Below are positions 50,065 to 59,295 of a DNA stretch of 64,000 nt, piece after piece. The DNA is from TMED27 sp964350435 (GTDB lineage Bacteria; Pseudomonadota; Alphaproteobacteria; Micavibrionales; Micavibrionaceae). The stretch is taken from contig CAYGJS010000001.1 in assembly GCA_964350435.1 (NCBI GenBank), forward strand, positions 46,838 to 110,837, given 5' to 3'. The stretch's first letter is position 1. Every line of letters begins with the position of its first letter. The translations under genes were made by a program, and so were the position numbers. The notes beneath the pieces were generated by a model, which worked only from the letters and a program-made list of their open reading frames with translations, did not search any database and had not been told where the DNA came from.

Positions 50065-50130
50065 ACCACCAAGTCACCAAGACACCAAGAAGATTTAAAT
50101 ATTTTTTCTTCAGTTTGGTGTCTTGGTGGT
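50065..50130. repeat. ACCACCAAG-type palindromic repeat
   Basis: ACCACCAAGTCACCAAGACA CCAAGA (50065-50090) faces its inverted partner TTTGGTGTCTTGGTGGT (50114-50130). ACACCAAG units of this kind are widespread bacterial repeats. The element stands upstream of ubiE. Confidence 0.65.
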
Positions 50131-50286
50131 CAAAGTTTGTGATGAAAATATTTAAGGCTATGTCTAGGTTTGTGTGCTTTTCTGGGTTTTGTATTGGGGG
50201 GGCATTACAAAAAAAAGTTGCAAAATATATTTTATTTTATTATGTTATGTATAATTTTTAATTGTTGTTTGTTAAAAGATAAAACT

Positions 50287-50610
50287 ATGGCGAAAATTGA
50301 ACCATCAGTATGTTTGGATAATGCTGAAGTGGGCGGGGTGCTTGAGCTTATCGGATCGTTCTTTGGAGCTGCGGATCCTGATGATTTAAGAGGCGTGAGT
50401 GTTCGGAATGCTGTGATTGGCTCTTTTGATGCCCGCGGTAAAAAGTTGCCCCTGCAATTTTTTGAAGGCGCGCGTTTTGAGAATTTGCAAGCGGACGAGA
50501 CGACACGGGTGTTTGATGATGAGGGCCAAGAGTTAAAGGCGCGCGTCACTGTTTTGCAGGATGGTCAGTATCAGGTTTTGGATATTGACCCTCTAATTGA
50601 CCCTCTATAG
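50287..50610 (+). CDS. Hypothetical protein
   Basis: I take ATG 50287; the frame is open upstream to 50170 but the extra codons are AT-rich and unlike the body. The 107-residue product (MAKIEPSVCLDNAEVGGVLELIGSFFG...) has no motif I recognise. It seems beta-rich at the C-terminus and ends DIDPLIDPL. No clear ribosome site is visible, so the start is uncertain. It precedes another unknown gene. Confidence 0.5.
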   Translation: MAKIEPSVCLDNAEVGGVLELIGSFFGAADPDDLRGVSVRNAVIGSFDARGKKLPLQFFEGARFENLQADETTRVFDDEGQELKARVTVLQDGQYQVLDIDPLIDPL

Positions 50611-50672
50611 GTCTTTTTGCTGCGCTTTAAGTCCTTTGTCTTAATTTTTTTAAATATTTATGTTGGTGTATA

Positions 50673-51314
50673 ATGCGTTTTTGGACTGAGTTTTTTGACA
50701 ACCTGGGTGAAGAGGTGGAGCCTGCTTGGAAAGATGGTTTGTTGAGCCGGATAATAACAGGTTCCCCTGTTTTTGATACAGCGTCTTGGGGTTCTGATGC
50801 GATTGCTTCTGGTACAAATTGTTTGTCGTATGCTTACGATTTAAGTGATAAAGGCCCTGCTTGTCCTGGCTATATGCGTGTGCCGTCTTTGACTTCTGAA
50901 CAGGTCTTGTCATCAGGAAAGCCTTACTCTTTTATTGATCAGGAATTTCTCAGTGCTTATTTTGTTCAGGTAGGCCTTATCCATGATGGTCTTACGCGTA
51001 TTCGTCTGCATGAGGCCACGGATCAAGAACATGTTGTGGCGGTGTTTTTTAATCCTCAAATAAGAGACTTTCATGCCGTTAGGCGTGATAAAGATGGGTC
51101 TTGGTCTTCTGCTTCGCGGATTCGTGCGGATGGCCGTCCGTCTTTAATTTTAGAGCGTTATGAAGGTTTTAGGATTTTAGAGTGTTTCAATTTGCATTCG
51201 ATGAAAATACCTCGTGCTTCAATGTTTTTTTATGGGTATTCGCAATTTTTAGGTGTTTGGAAGATGCCGGAAAATTTTCTTTATCATCCTGCGCTGGACG
51301 TTGGTGGCGGATAA
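50673..51314 (+). CDS. Hypothetical protein with Cys-His pair (peptidase-like?)
   Basis: The 213-residue product has GTNCLSYAYDL (Cys near residue 49) and RDFHAVRRDKDGSWS (His near residue 130), an order seen in papain-like or NlpC-type peptidases. The rest gives no recognisable match and there is no signal peptide. A catalytic role is only a suggestion. The gene is AT-richer than the murJ gene that follows. It could be an accessory gene inserted between ubiE and murJ. Confidence 0.5.
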   Translation: MRFWTEFFDNLGEEVEPAWKDGLLSRIITGSPVFDTASWGSDAIASGTNCLSYAYDLSDKGPACPGYMRVPSLTSEQVLSSGKPYSFIDQEFLSAYFVQVGLIHDGLTRIRLHEATDQEHVVAVFFNPQIRDFHAVRRDKDGSWSSASRIRADGRPSLILERYEGFRILECFNLHSMKIPRASMFFYGYSQFLGVWKMPENFLYHPALDVGGG

Positions 51315-51355
51315 ATTGTCTTGCGTCACTTTGTGTATCCGCACATAAATTAACA

Positions 51356-52906
51356 ATGAAACTTTTCAAGGCTATGGCGACGGTTGCGGGGATGACGGCG
51401 ATAAGCCGCGTGGCGGGGTTTGCGCGGGATATTCTGACGGCGGCGATATTGGGGGCGGGGCCGATAGCGGATGCGTTTTTTGTCGCGCTGAAGCTGCCAA
51501 ATTTGTTTCGCAGGATCACTGCCGAGGGTGCTTTCAGTGTTTCATTCGTGCCGATATATGCGGCAGAGCTGGCGCAGGGCGGCGAGGAAGAAGCCAATAT
51601 TTTTGCGCGGCGGACATTTTCGCTGATGCTTTGGGCTCTTTCGGGGTTTACGTTGCTGGCGATGCTGGCGATGCCTCTGATCATTATGATGATTGCTCCG
51701 GGGTTTGCCGAGGAGCCTGAAAAATTCCAGATGGCGGTGGATTTTTCACGGATCACGTTTCCTTATTTATTGATGATGTCACTGACGTCTTTGCTGGGCG
51801 GGGTTTTGAATGCACATGATCGGTTTGCGCCGTTTGCGTTTGCGCCTGTGCTGTTTAATCTTTCGCTGATTGGAGCTTTGGCGGTTTCGACGCAGTTTGA
51901 AAATGCGGGCGCGGCGATGAGTTGGGGCGTTCTGGTTGCGGGGGTTTTGCAGTTTTTTCTGTTGCTGGCGGCGGCGCAGAGGTGGACGGGGTTTCGGCTT
52001 AAGATTGTGAGGCCGCAGATTACGCCGCGGATCAAGCGTCTGTTTAAGCTTATGATTCCCGGGATACTCGGGGCGGGGGTTGTGCAGATTAATTTGTTTG
52101 CGGATATGATTATTGCCTCTTTCCTGCCGTCGGGTTCGATTTCTTACCTTTATTATGCGGATCGGCTTAATCAGTTGCCCTTGGGCGTTGTAGGGATTGC
52201 GGTGGGGACGGCTTTGCTGCCGATGCTCAGCCGCGCGGTGGCGGCGGGGAAGACGGACGATGCGCGGCATTTGTATTCGCGAGCGATGGAGATTACGCTG
52301 TTTTTGGGGTTGCCTGCGGCGTGTGGCCTTGCGATTTTGGCGCAGCCACTGATAGCGGTGCTTTTTCAACGCGGCGAGTTTTCGGCGGAGGCGGCGGCGG
52401 CGACGGCGTTTGTGCTTCAGGGCTATGTGATTGGGTTGCCTGCTTATATCGGGGTGAAGGTCTATAATACGGCGTTTTGGGCGCAGCAGAATACGGTGAC
52501 GCCTGTTAAGATTTCGGCGATTGTGGTGGCGGCGAATATTGGGCTGGCGCTCAGTTTTATTCCGTTTTTTGGGGGTGCGGGGATTGCGCTGGCGACCGGT
52601 GTGGTGGGGTGGTTACAGCTCTTCCTTCTGGCGCGAGCGTTGAAGGGGAATGAGGCGATGCAGCTTGATGCGCGGTTTAAAGAGGTGTTGCCGAAGATTT
52701 TGCTGGCGAGCGGGGTCATGGGCTTTTGCGTTTATGTTGGGCAGCATTTGATGTGGGCGCATTTGATGGAGGGGGGCGTTATCAAATATGCGGCATTGGC
52801 GGGGATTGTGGCGGTCGGGATTATGGCTTATGGTCTTGCGGTGCAGGTTACGGGGGCGTTCAGGTTTTCGGATTTGCGCCGGTATCTATCTAAAGGGAAT
52901 ATATAG
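51356..52906 (+). CDS. murJ: Lipid II flippase MurJ
   Basis: ATG 51356 begins MKLFKAMATVAGMTAISRVAGFARDILTAAILGAG, the conserved MurJ/MviN start; the longer frame overlaps the previous gene. The 516-residue protein has about 14 hydrophobic helices and a PNLFRRITAEGAFSVSFVPIY loop. It flips lipid II across the inner membrane for peptidoglycan synthesis. It is six bases from trpS. Confidence 0.95.
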   Translation: MKLFKAMATVAGMTAISRVAGFARDILTAAILGAGPIADAFFVALKLPNLFRRITAEGAFSVSFVPIYAAELAQGGEEEANIFARRTFSLMLWALSGFTLLAMLAMPLIIMMIAPGFAEEPEKFQMAVDFSRITFPYLLMMSLTSLLGGVLNAHDRFAPFAFAPVLFNLSLIGALAVSTQFENAGAAMSWGVLVAGVLQFFLLLAAAQRWTGFRLKIVRPQITPRIKRLFKLMIPGILGAGVVQINLFADMIIASFLPSGSISYLYYADRLNQLPLGVVGIAVGTALLPMLSRAVAAGKTDDARHLYSRAMEITLFLGLPAACGLAILAQPLIAVLFQRGEFSAEAAAATAFVLQGYVIGLPAYIGVKVYNTAFWAQQNTVTPVKISAIVVAANIGLALSFIPFFGGAGIALATGVVGWLQLFLLARALKGNEAMQLDARFKEVLPKILLASGVMGFCVYVGQHLMWAHLMEGGVIKYAALAGIVAVGIMAYGLAVQVTGAFRFSDLRRYLSKGNI

Positions 52907-52912
52907 ATCGTT

Positions 52913-53920
52913 ATGAAACGCATTTTATCAGGTATGCAGCCGACCAATAATCTTCATTTGGGGAATTATCTGGGGGCACTCAAGAATTGGGTGAAGTTAC
53001 AGGATGAGCCGAATTCCGAGTGTCTTTATATGGTTGCGGATTTGCATGCGGTGACAGTGCCTCAGGAGCCGGAAGCTCTGCGGAGCGCGACGCGGGAGAT
53101 TGCGGCGGCGTTTATTGCGGGTGGTATTGATCCGAAGAAGTCATCCGTGTTTGTGCAGTCGGCGGTGAGCGGGCATTCGGAGCTGATGTGGCTTCTCTCT
53201 ACGATGACGCAGATGGGCAAGCTGGAGCGTATGACGCAGTTCAAGGACAAGGCGGGGAAAGACTCGGAGCGCGCGGGGCTCGGGCTTTTTGCTTATCCCG
53301 TTTTGATGGCGGCGGATATTTTGCTTTATCGGGCGACGCATGTGCCTGTGGGGGAGGATCAGAAGCAGCATCTTGAGCTATGCCGCGAGGTTGTCGGGAC
53401 GTTTAATGCGCGGTTTGGGGAAGGGGTGCTTGTGCTGCCTGAGCCTTATATTGTTGGGGAAGCGACGCGGGTGATGTCTTTGAAGGACGGCACCAAGAAG
53501 ATGAGCAAATCTGATGAGAGTGACATGAGCCGTATTAATATGACGGATGACGCGGATTTAATTGTGAAGAAGATCAAAAAGGCGCAGACGGACCAAGAGC
53601 CGATGCCGGACAGTGTTGAGGGGCTGAAGGGTCGTGCGGGTGCGGATAATCTGGTGGGGATTTATGCGGCTTTGGCGGATATTTCCAAGAAACAGGTTGT
53701 TGAGCAATATGCGGGGCAGATGTGGGGGACGTTTAAGCCTGCGCTGGCGGATTTGGCGTTGGAGAAGCTCTCGCCAATCAATGCGCGGATGAATGAATTG
53801 ATGGCGGATAAGACTGAGATTGACCGCATTTTGCAAGCAGGAAGCGAGAAGGCGGGCGTGATTGCGTGTAAAACTGTAGGCGAAGTCAGGGATGTTATGG
53901 GTTTCTGGAAACCCGCTTAA
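52913..53920 (+). CDS. trpS: Tryptophanyl-tRNA synthetase
   Basis: The 335-residue class I synthetase has SGMQPTNNLHLGNYLGAL, where NLHLGNY is the HIGH-type motif, and KKMSKSDESD for KMSKS. It charges tRNA-Trp. Length is usual for bacterial TrpRS. It directly follows murJ, a frequent pair in alphaproteobacteria. Confidence 0.96.
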   Translation: MKRILSGMQPTNNLHLGNYLGALKNWVKLQDEPNSECLYMVADLHAVTVPQEPEALRSATREIAAAFIAGGIDPKKSSVFVQSAVSGHSELMWLLSTMTQMGKLERMTQFKDKAGKDSERAGLGLFAYPVLMAADILLYRATHVPVGEDQKQHLELCREVVGTFNARFGEGVLVLPEPYIVGEATRVMSLKDGTKKMSKSDESDMSRINMTDDADLIVKKIKKAQTDQEPMPDSVEGLKGRAGADNLVGIYAALADISKKQVVEQYAGQMWGTFKPALADLALEKLSPINARMNELMADKTEIDRILQAGSEKAGVIACKTVGEVRDVMGFWKPA

Positions 53921-53997
53921 CGCCCCATTAACTTTTGGGGTGGCATAATAGTGCGGTATGAGGCATAATTAGACCATCTTAAGGAGTTCTTCCTGTT

Positions 53998-54666
53998 ATG
54001 AAACCAGTGATTAAAACATTTGGACTGGCATTGTTACTGAGCGGGACTTTCGCTGCGCCGTCATTGGCCAGTGTGTTTGTGTGGCAGGATCCTGAAACAG
54101 GTGTTTCAGCGAGTTTTCCGGATCGGTGGATGGTTGTGACCAATCAGGATGTGAATGATGTGCTTACGGTGCGTGCGCCCGGCGAACATGCGTTTGCGGG
54201 GTGCAGTATTTCTGCAAAGACCGACGAGCGGTTCAAGATTTATCCGCGCAGATTTGCCGAGAATATTCAGCGCGTTGCGCTGACCGAAAATTACTGGCAG
54301 GGGCATTTTGCCGATACCAATAATCCCGTTTTTCACAGTATTGAGGATAATAAGGGTTTGGGGCGCGGTTTTGCGTCTATGGCGACGGTGAGTTATGAAA
54401 CGGCGCCTGATAATTTGAAGGGTCCGAAGGTTTATAAGCATGGGATTGCGTTTGCGGCGCTTTATGACAAGACTCTGTATACAGTTCAGTGCAGCGCGGA
54501 AGCGGCAGCATATAGTCAATACCACAACATGTTTTTGAGTTTTATTAAGTCGGTGGATTTTGATCAGCGGACGAATTATGCCTTGACCGGGTATTACCGC
54601 AACTTCATGGATGATTGTATTTTGAAGGTGCGCGGGCCGACAATGTGGGATGACAGCTATCACTAA
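53998..54666 (+). CDS. Secreted hypothetical protein
   Basis: The 222-residue protein has a signal peptide (KTFGLALLLSGTFAAPSLA, cleavage near residue 25). The mature part has ASFPDRWMVVTNQDVNDVLTV, two cysteines (GCSI and VQCSA) that could form a disulfide, and a third near the C-terminus (DDCIL). AAGGAG lies twelve bases upstream. The pattern of FPD.W...V.N suggests a small periplasmic domain like those of PsbP/MOG1-type proteins, but I cannot assign it. Confidence 0.6.
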   Translation: MKPVIKTFGLALLLSGTFAAPSLASVFVWQDPETGVSASFPDRWMVVTNQDVNDVLTVRAPGEHAFAGCSISAKTDERFKIYPRRFAENIQRVALTENYWQGHFADTNNPVFHSIEDNKGLGRGFASMATVSYETAPDNLKGPKVYKHGIAFAALYDKTLYTVQCSAEAAAYSQYHNMFLSFIKSVDFDQRTNYALTGYYRNFMDDCILKVRGPTMWDDSYH

Positions 54667-54789
54667 TTATTCCTGAGTGCTGTCTTGTGCGCCAAGCTGT
54701 GTGCGGCTGTGTGAGGACATTGTACTAATCTCTTGATAAATATCTATTATTTGTGCATTTTAAAGTTCTAATTTAAGGACGCAATTTGC

Positions 54790-55707
54790 ATGCAAGTTTA
54801 CCTCCCTATTGCCGAGATGGCGGTTTCTGCGGAAGTGATTTTTTCCGTCAGTGCCTTTGTCGGGTTTTTGTCCGGTATGTTTGGTCTGGGCGGGGGGTTT
54901 TTGACGACGCCGTTTCTGATTTTTACCGGCATTCCGCCTGCTGTGGTGGTGGGGACGCAGGCTTCGCAGCTTGTGGCTTCCAGCGTTGCGGGATCGCTCA
55001 GCCATTTTCGTAAGGGGAATGTTGATGTGAAGATGGGGCTTGTTATGCTGACGGGCGGGGTTTTGGGATCGTTTGTCGGGATATGGATTTTCAAGCTATT
55101 ACAATATCTTGGGCAAATTGATTTTGCGATCTCGATCTTATATATCGTTTTACTCGGGATTGTAGGGTCTTTGATGCTTTTCGAGGGGATTTCATCTATT
55201 TTTATAAAAAAGCGCAATGTCCGGAAGGAATTTAATAACTATCGTGTGTCGCCGTTGATTGCGTCTTTGCCGTATAAAATGCGGTTTCCGCGTTCAAAAC
55301 TGTTTATCAGTGCGCTTGTTCCCGGAGGGATTGGGTTTATTGGCGGGATTTTGGCTTCGATTTTGGGGATTGGCGGCGGGTTTTTGCTGGTTCCGGCGAT
55401 GATTTATATTCTGGGGATGCCGACATTGCTGGTTGTGGGGACGTCTTTGTTCCAGATTATTTTTACCACGGCTTCGGTGACGATTATGCACGCCGTGTTT
55501 AATAACACGGTGGATGTTATTCTGGCGGTTATTCTGATTTTGGGAGGCGTGATCGGCGCGCAGATCGGGGTTGCTCTGTCGCGGTTTGTGCAGGGGCAAT
55601 ATGCACGGATTTTGATGGCATTGATTGTGCTTTCGGTGTGTTTGAAGTTATGCGGTGATTTGTTTATTGAGCCGGCAGAAATTTATTCGATTGTGGTGAA
55701 TACATGA
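54790..55707 (+). CDS. TauE/SafE-family sulfite/anion exporter-like permease
   Basis: The 305-residue protein has eight or so membrane helices. It carries two inverted-repeat-like halves with GxGGGFLTTPFLIFTGIPPAVVVGTQ and GIGGGFLLVPAMIYILGMPTLLVVGTS, the TauE/SafE hallmark. Substrates in the family include sulfite, sulfoacetate and other anions. It overlaps the next gene by 4 bases, and this pairing is typical in alphaproteobacteria. Confidence 0.9.
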   Translation: MQVYLPIAEMAVSAEVIFSVSAFVGFLSGMFGLGGGFLTTPFLIFTGIPPAVVVGTQASQLVASSVAGSLSHFRKGNVDVKMGLVMLTGGVLGSFVGIWIFKLLQYLGQIDFAISILYIVLLGIVGSLMLFEGISSIFIKKRNVRKEFNNYRVSPLIASLPYKMRFPRSKLFISALVPGGIGFIGGILASILGIGGGFLLVPAMIYILGMPTLLVVGTSLFQIIFTTASVTIMHAVFNNTVDVILAVILILGGVIGAQIGVALSRFVQGQYARILMALIVLSVCLKLCGDLFIEPAEIYSIVVNT

Positions 55708-56432
55708 TGCGCGGGGTTTTGGTTTTCTTTGTTTTTGTTTTGGCATTTAGTGCAGGCGCACGGGCGGAGCCGTTCAGTATTGAACTGGGGCATGAGAGCG
55801 TGGACATCACTACAGGTTTTACGGGCTCTGTTGTGAATGTGTTTGGGGTCAAGCGGGAGAAGGGCCAGATGGCGCTGATTTTGGAAGGGCTCAAGAGGGA
55901 AGTGGTTGTGCGCCGTAAGGATAATTTTTTTGGAGCCTGGCTTAACCAGAGCTGGTTGGTTTATAAGGATGTTCCGCAATATTACAGTTATGCGATGGAA
56001 GCTGGGCTTGATGAGGGAGAGTATGCCGGGGTTCCGGTTGGAATAGATGTTTTGGAGTTTGAAGCCTCCAGTGATGGTTATACGAAAAAAGAACAAGAGT
56101 CTTTTCATAAGGCACTTGTTCAGCTTAAGCAGGAGCAGAAGCTATTTTCAGAGCAGAAACAAACTATCCATTATATCGATGATGTGTTTTTCAGAGCGCG
56201 GTTTTATATTCCTGCGAATGTTCCGACCGGGCGTTATGTTTTGCGAGGGCTGCTTATTCGCAAGGGTGAAGTTGTTCATGTTCTTGAAAAGGAAGTGAAA
56301 GTTGAGCAGGTCGGGTTTAATGCCGATGTGTTTAAATTTGCCCATGAGCGGGCTTTTCTGTATGCTTTGGGGTGTGTGTTGCTTGCGTTTCTGGCGGGAT
56401 GGGTGTCCAACAAGATCGTTCGAAAGGACTGA
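55704..56432 (+). CDS. TIGR02186/Alph_Pro_TM-type membrane protein
   Basis: The 242-residue protein has a signal peptide (VLVFFVFVLAFSAGARA), a periplasmic beta-rich domain (SIELGHESVDITTGFTGSVVNVFG...), and a C-terminal helix (FLYALGCVLLAFLAGWVSNKI). This is the layout of the putative Alph_Pro_TM family that accompanies TauE/SafE permeases in alphaproteobacteria. It overlaps the permease gene (ATGA) and may be its accessory subunit. Confidence 0.8.
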   Translation: MMRGVLVFFVFVLAFSAGARAEPFSIELGHESVDITTGFTGSVVNVFGVKREKGQMALILEGLKREVVVRRKDNFFGAWLNQSWLVYKDVPQYYSYAMEAGLDEGEYAGVPVGIDVLEFEASSDGYTKKEQESFHKALVQLKQEQKLFSEQKQTIHYIDDVFFRARFYIPANVPTGRYVLRGLLIRKGEVVHVLEKEVKVEQVGFNADVFKFAHERAFLYALGCVLLAFLAGWVSNKIVRKD

Positions 56433-56457
56433 TGGAGATGAGATTGGATATTGTGAA

Positions 56458-56973
56458 ATGAACCGTCAGCAGGATATTGGCCGCATTGAGCGGCTGGAGA
56501 AGGTTGTTGCCGAAAATGATCGGGAGCTTTTTGAGCATGGCGGGGTTTATCTGGTGCTTGCGGATGAGAGCCATGAGTTTCATTATGCGCTTAAGAAGGC
56601 AATGAAATTGGCGGCGCAGAATAGTGGGCATGTCGGAATTTTATCGGTGATTGAAGAGCAGGGATTTCAACCCTGGGGCCGAATTGCGGATCGGGTGCGG
56701 ATGGAGCAGGAAGACCTGGCGCAAAAGCGGCTTTGCGATGTTGCCGAGTTTCTTTATCGGATCAAAGGGCAGGTGCCGGTATTTTATTGCGAATATGGCG
56801 CGAAGCGGGATGTTATCACCAAGGTGATTAAGGAAGATCCCGCGATTAAGATGTTGGTTCTTGGGGAGAGTAAGGGCGGAGCTAACCCGCTTGTGAAATA
56901 TTTTATTGATGGCGGTTTGCATGAGGTGCAGATTCCTTTGCTGGTGGTGCCGGATCGACCTGACGGGGCTTGA
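56458..56973 (+). CDS. Universal stress protein (UspA-like)
   Basis: The start is ATG 56458; the upstream frame lies in the previous gene. The 171-residue product has VYLVLADESHEFHYALKKAMKLAAQNSGHVGILSVIE and a C-terminal LVLGESKGGANPLVKYF...IPLLVVPD, a variant of the Usp ATP-binding loop G-2x-G-9x-G(S/T). It is probably part of the same operon as the TauE pair and may sense adenine nucleotides. Confidence 0.75.
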   Translation: MNRQQDIGRIERLEKVVAENDRELFEHGGVYLVLADESHEFHYALKKAMKLAAQNSGHVGILSVIEEQGFQPWGRIADRVRMEQEDLAQKRLCDVAEFLYRIKGQVPVFYCEYGAKRDVITKVIKEDPAIKMLVLGESKGGANPLVKYFIDGGLHEVQIPLLVVPDRPDGA

Positions 56974-57029
56974 TTGGCAGGGCGTTTCGGCTTATTTCAT
57001 GTAGAGTATAAATTTTAAGGACAGTAGAG

Positions 57030-57578
57030 ATGTTTATTCAAACCGAGGCGACGCCTAATCCGGCGACGATTAAATTTTTGCCCGGGCAGGCGGTTTTGGA
57101 GCGTGGGACAGCCGAGTTTAAGGCGGGGGACGATTTGCAGTCTTCGCCGCTGGCGGAGCGGTTGTTCAGGTTGCAGGGCGTGAGCGGCGTGTTTTTGGCG
57201 CGTGATTTTGTTTCGATTTCAAAGGCCGAAGATACAGATTGGTCGATGCTTAAGCCTATGGTTTTGGCTGCGCTTATGGAGCATTTTTCACTGGGGCAGC
57301 CTGTTATGCTTGAGGCCATGAAGGATGAAGGCGCGGAAGATGAAGACGAGATCAGCGCGCAAATTCGTGAATTGATTGAAACCCGCGTGCGCCCGATGGT
57401 GGCGATGGATGGCGGGGATATTGAATTTGAGAGTTTCGATGACGGGATTGTGATGTTGAAGATGCGCGGGGCGTGTTCGGGCTGTCCGAGTTCGACGATG
57501 ACGTTGAAATCGGGGATTGAGAATATGCTCAAGCATTTTGTGCCTGAGGTTATTGAGGTGCGTCCGGTTCCGGACTGA
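57030..57578 (+). CDS. nfuA: Fe-S cluster carrier NfuA/NifU-like
   Basis: The 182-residue protein has the N-terminal Nfu domain (MFIQTEATPNPATIKFLPG) and the C-terminal NifU domain (RPMVAMDGGDIEFESFDDGIVMLKMRGACSGCPSSTMTLK). The latter holds the CxxC that binds a 4Fe-4S cluster between two subunits. It carries clusters to target apoproteins. Its 3' end overlaps the convergent deacetylase-like gene by 29 bases. Confidence 0.93.
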   Translation: MFIQTEATPNPATIKFLPGQAVLERGTAEFKAGDDLQSSPLAERLFRLQGVSGVFLARDFVSISKAEDTDWSMLKPMVLAALMEHFSLGQPVMLEAMKDEGAEDEDEISAQIRELIETRVRPMVAMDGGDIEFESFDDGIVMLKMRGACSGCPSSTMTLKSGIENMLKHFVPEVIEVRPVPD

Positions 57579-58644
57579 GTTCGCTTTGCGGCGCGGGGCT
57601 TAGGTGAAAGAGTTTTCCCAGCCAGCGCCATCTAATATGGCCGTCTTCGTCAGTTTTTCCCATCATCATGCAGTTGAGGCGCATGCGATCTGAGAGGGCT
57701 TCTCCCTCGGAGGCGCGGAGTTCTATGCGTTGTCCCAGTTTTTCGAGGGTTGGTTTTTTCTGGCCTGAAAGGAAGCAATCGGGGGTGTCTTTTAGGTTCG
57801 CGGGGAGGGTGAAGCCTGCGGCGAAGGGGGCGGCGCTGCGCAGGAGGGTGGAATTGGGCAAGAAGTCCGAGGTGGGTAGAGGGAGGCTTCTGGTTACCAT
57901 GCGGAAGCGGTCGAGGTCGCCGAAATCTTCAGTTATGGTGAAGCGCGGCAGGGTGAGGAGGTTTGAGCCACTGTGGCTTGCGCCTGAATCCAGTGTCAGG
58001 GCGGCTTTGTATCCTTGCTGTGCGGCCAGTTTTTCGAATTCCGGGGTGTAGACGCCGAAGGGGTAGGACAGGATTTCGGCTTCTTTGTTAAAGGCTTCGC
58101 GGTATTTCTGACGGGCTTTGTTTAAGGATTTGAGGATTGCGTGCTCGCCGTCATAAACAACGTAGTCGTATGTTGAGGGCAGGGTGGTGATTGAGACCAA
58201 GGGTGATTTTGAGAGGGTTTTCAAGTCTTCCCAGCTCATGTAATCAGCGATTTTTTGGTCGGCGGTGTCGCTGGCGTAAATTACTGTAAAGGGAATTTCC
58301 TTATTAATGAGGTGAGGAATTGCGTTTTTGTATGCGGAGCGGTATGCGCCCTCGAAGGTGATAGCGAGGGTTTTGTCAGGGAGCGGTCTGGCTTCGGCCA
58401 GCGCGTTCAGGATTTGTGGGAGCGGCAATACGGTGAAGCCGCCGCGCTCTATTTCTTCGACGTGGAGGGCGAATTGATCGAGGCGGAGATTGGTTTCGGG
58501 GTATGCGTCTTCACCGATGCGGTGATAGGCGAGGATGATGGCCTTGCTCTGGTCTTGCGGCAGGATTTGCGCGTGGGAGGCCGGAGATGCTAACAGTGTT
58601 AACAAAAGGACGGCGAGAAGGCTTGATATGGGCTTAAAAAACAT
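57550..58644 (-). CDS. Polysaccharide deacetylase-like protein, apparently missing catalytic residues
   Basis: The 364-residue protein has a signal peptide (LLAVLLLTLLASPASHA) and a NodB-like fold: ILAYHRIGEDAYPETNLRLDQFALHVEEIERGGFTVLPL, LAITFEGAYRSAYKNAIPHL, VSITTLPSTYDY. In active members the TFDDGY motif provides the catalytic and metal Asp and a later HS/TxxH supplies His. Here TFEGAY and TTLPSTY replace them. It may be a non-catalytic binding protein or pseudoenzyme. Confidence 0.75.
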   Translation of the reverse strand: MFFKPISSLLAVLLLTLLASPASHAQILPQDQSKAIILAYHRIGEDAYPETNLRLDQFALHVEEIERGGFTVLPLPQILNALAEARPLPDKTLAITFEGAYRSAYKNAIPHLINKEIPFTVIYASDTADQKIADYMSWEDLKTLSKSPLVSITTLPSTYDYVVYDGEHAILKSLNKARQKYREAFNKEAEILSYPFGVYTPEFEKLAAQQGYKAALTLDSGASHSGSNLLTLPRFTITEDFGDLDRFRMVTRSLPLPTSDFLPNSTLLRSAAPFAAGFTLPANLKDTPDCFLSGQKKPTLEKLGQRIELRASEGEALSDRMRLNCMMMGKTDEDGHIRWRWLGKLFHLSPAPQSELSPEPDAPQ

Positions 58645-58689
58645 ATGTTGTTATAAAAGAATTACAGGAAACGTGAAAGGAACAAAGAG

Positions 58690-59286
58690 ATGACGGATCA
58701 GAAAATAATCAGTGATGAGGCTATGGATGTTTTGTTCAGGGAAGCGCGGACGTTTAATGATTGGCAGGATAAGGATGTATCGGAAGCGTTGCTGAAGGCG
58801 CTTTATGATTTGGTGAAATATGCGCCGACGAGCGCGAATTGCTCACCTGCGCGGATAAAGTTTATTAAATCGGACGCGGCTAAAGCGCGGCTCAAGCCTT
58901 TATTGGACGCGGGGAATGTTGAGAAGACGATGAGCGCGCCTGTTACGGCGATACTCGCGCAGGATTTTGAGTTTTATGAGCATTTGCCGAAATTGTTCCC
59001 GCATACGGATGCGAAGGCTTGGTTTGTGGGAAATCAGGAAAAAATTAATGATACGGCGGTGCGTAACGGCACGTTGCAGGGCGGGTATTTTATTATTGCT
59101 GCGCGGGCGTTGGGGCTTGATTGCGGGCCGATGTCCGGGTTTGATCAGGCGGGGGTTGATAATGAGTTTTTTAAAGGCACGAAGATCAAATCTAATTTCC
59201 TTGTGAATTTGGGGTATGGGGATGCAAGTTCGCTTTTCCCACGTTCACCAAGGTTTGAGTTTGATGAAGTTTGCGAAATCCTTTAA
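58690..59286 (+). CDS. RutE-like nitroreductase-family protein (malonic semialdehyde reductase)
   Basis: The 198-residue flavoprotein has VKYAPTSANCSPARIKFIKSDAAK, an FMN-type P-T-S-x-N pattern, VTAILAQDFEFYEHLPKLFPH and NGTLQGGYFIIAARALGLDCGPMSGFDQAGVDNEF, matching RutE/HadB-like members. In the rut pathway the enzyme reduces malonic semialdehyde, but no other rut gene is present here. The role could be a general NADH-dependent reductase. Confidence 0.85.
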   Translation: MTDQKIISDEAMDVLFREARTFNDWQDKDVSEALLKALYDLVKYAPTSANCSPARIKFIKSDAAKARLKPLLDAGNVEKTMSAPVTAILAQDFEFYEHLPKLFPHTDAKAWFVGNQEKINDTAVRNGTLQGGYFIIAARALGLDCGPMSGFDQAGVDNEFFKGTKIKSNFLVNLGYGDASSLFPRSPRFEFDEVCEIL

Positions 59287-59295
59287 CTAAGGCCT

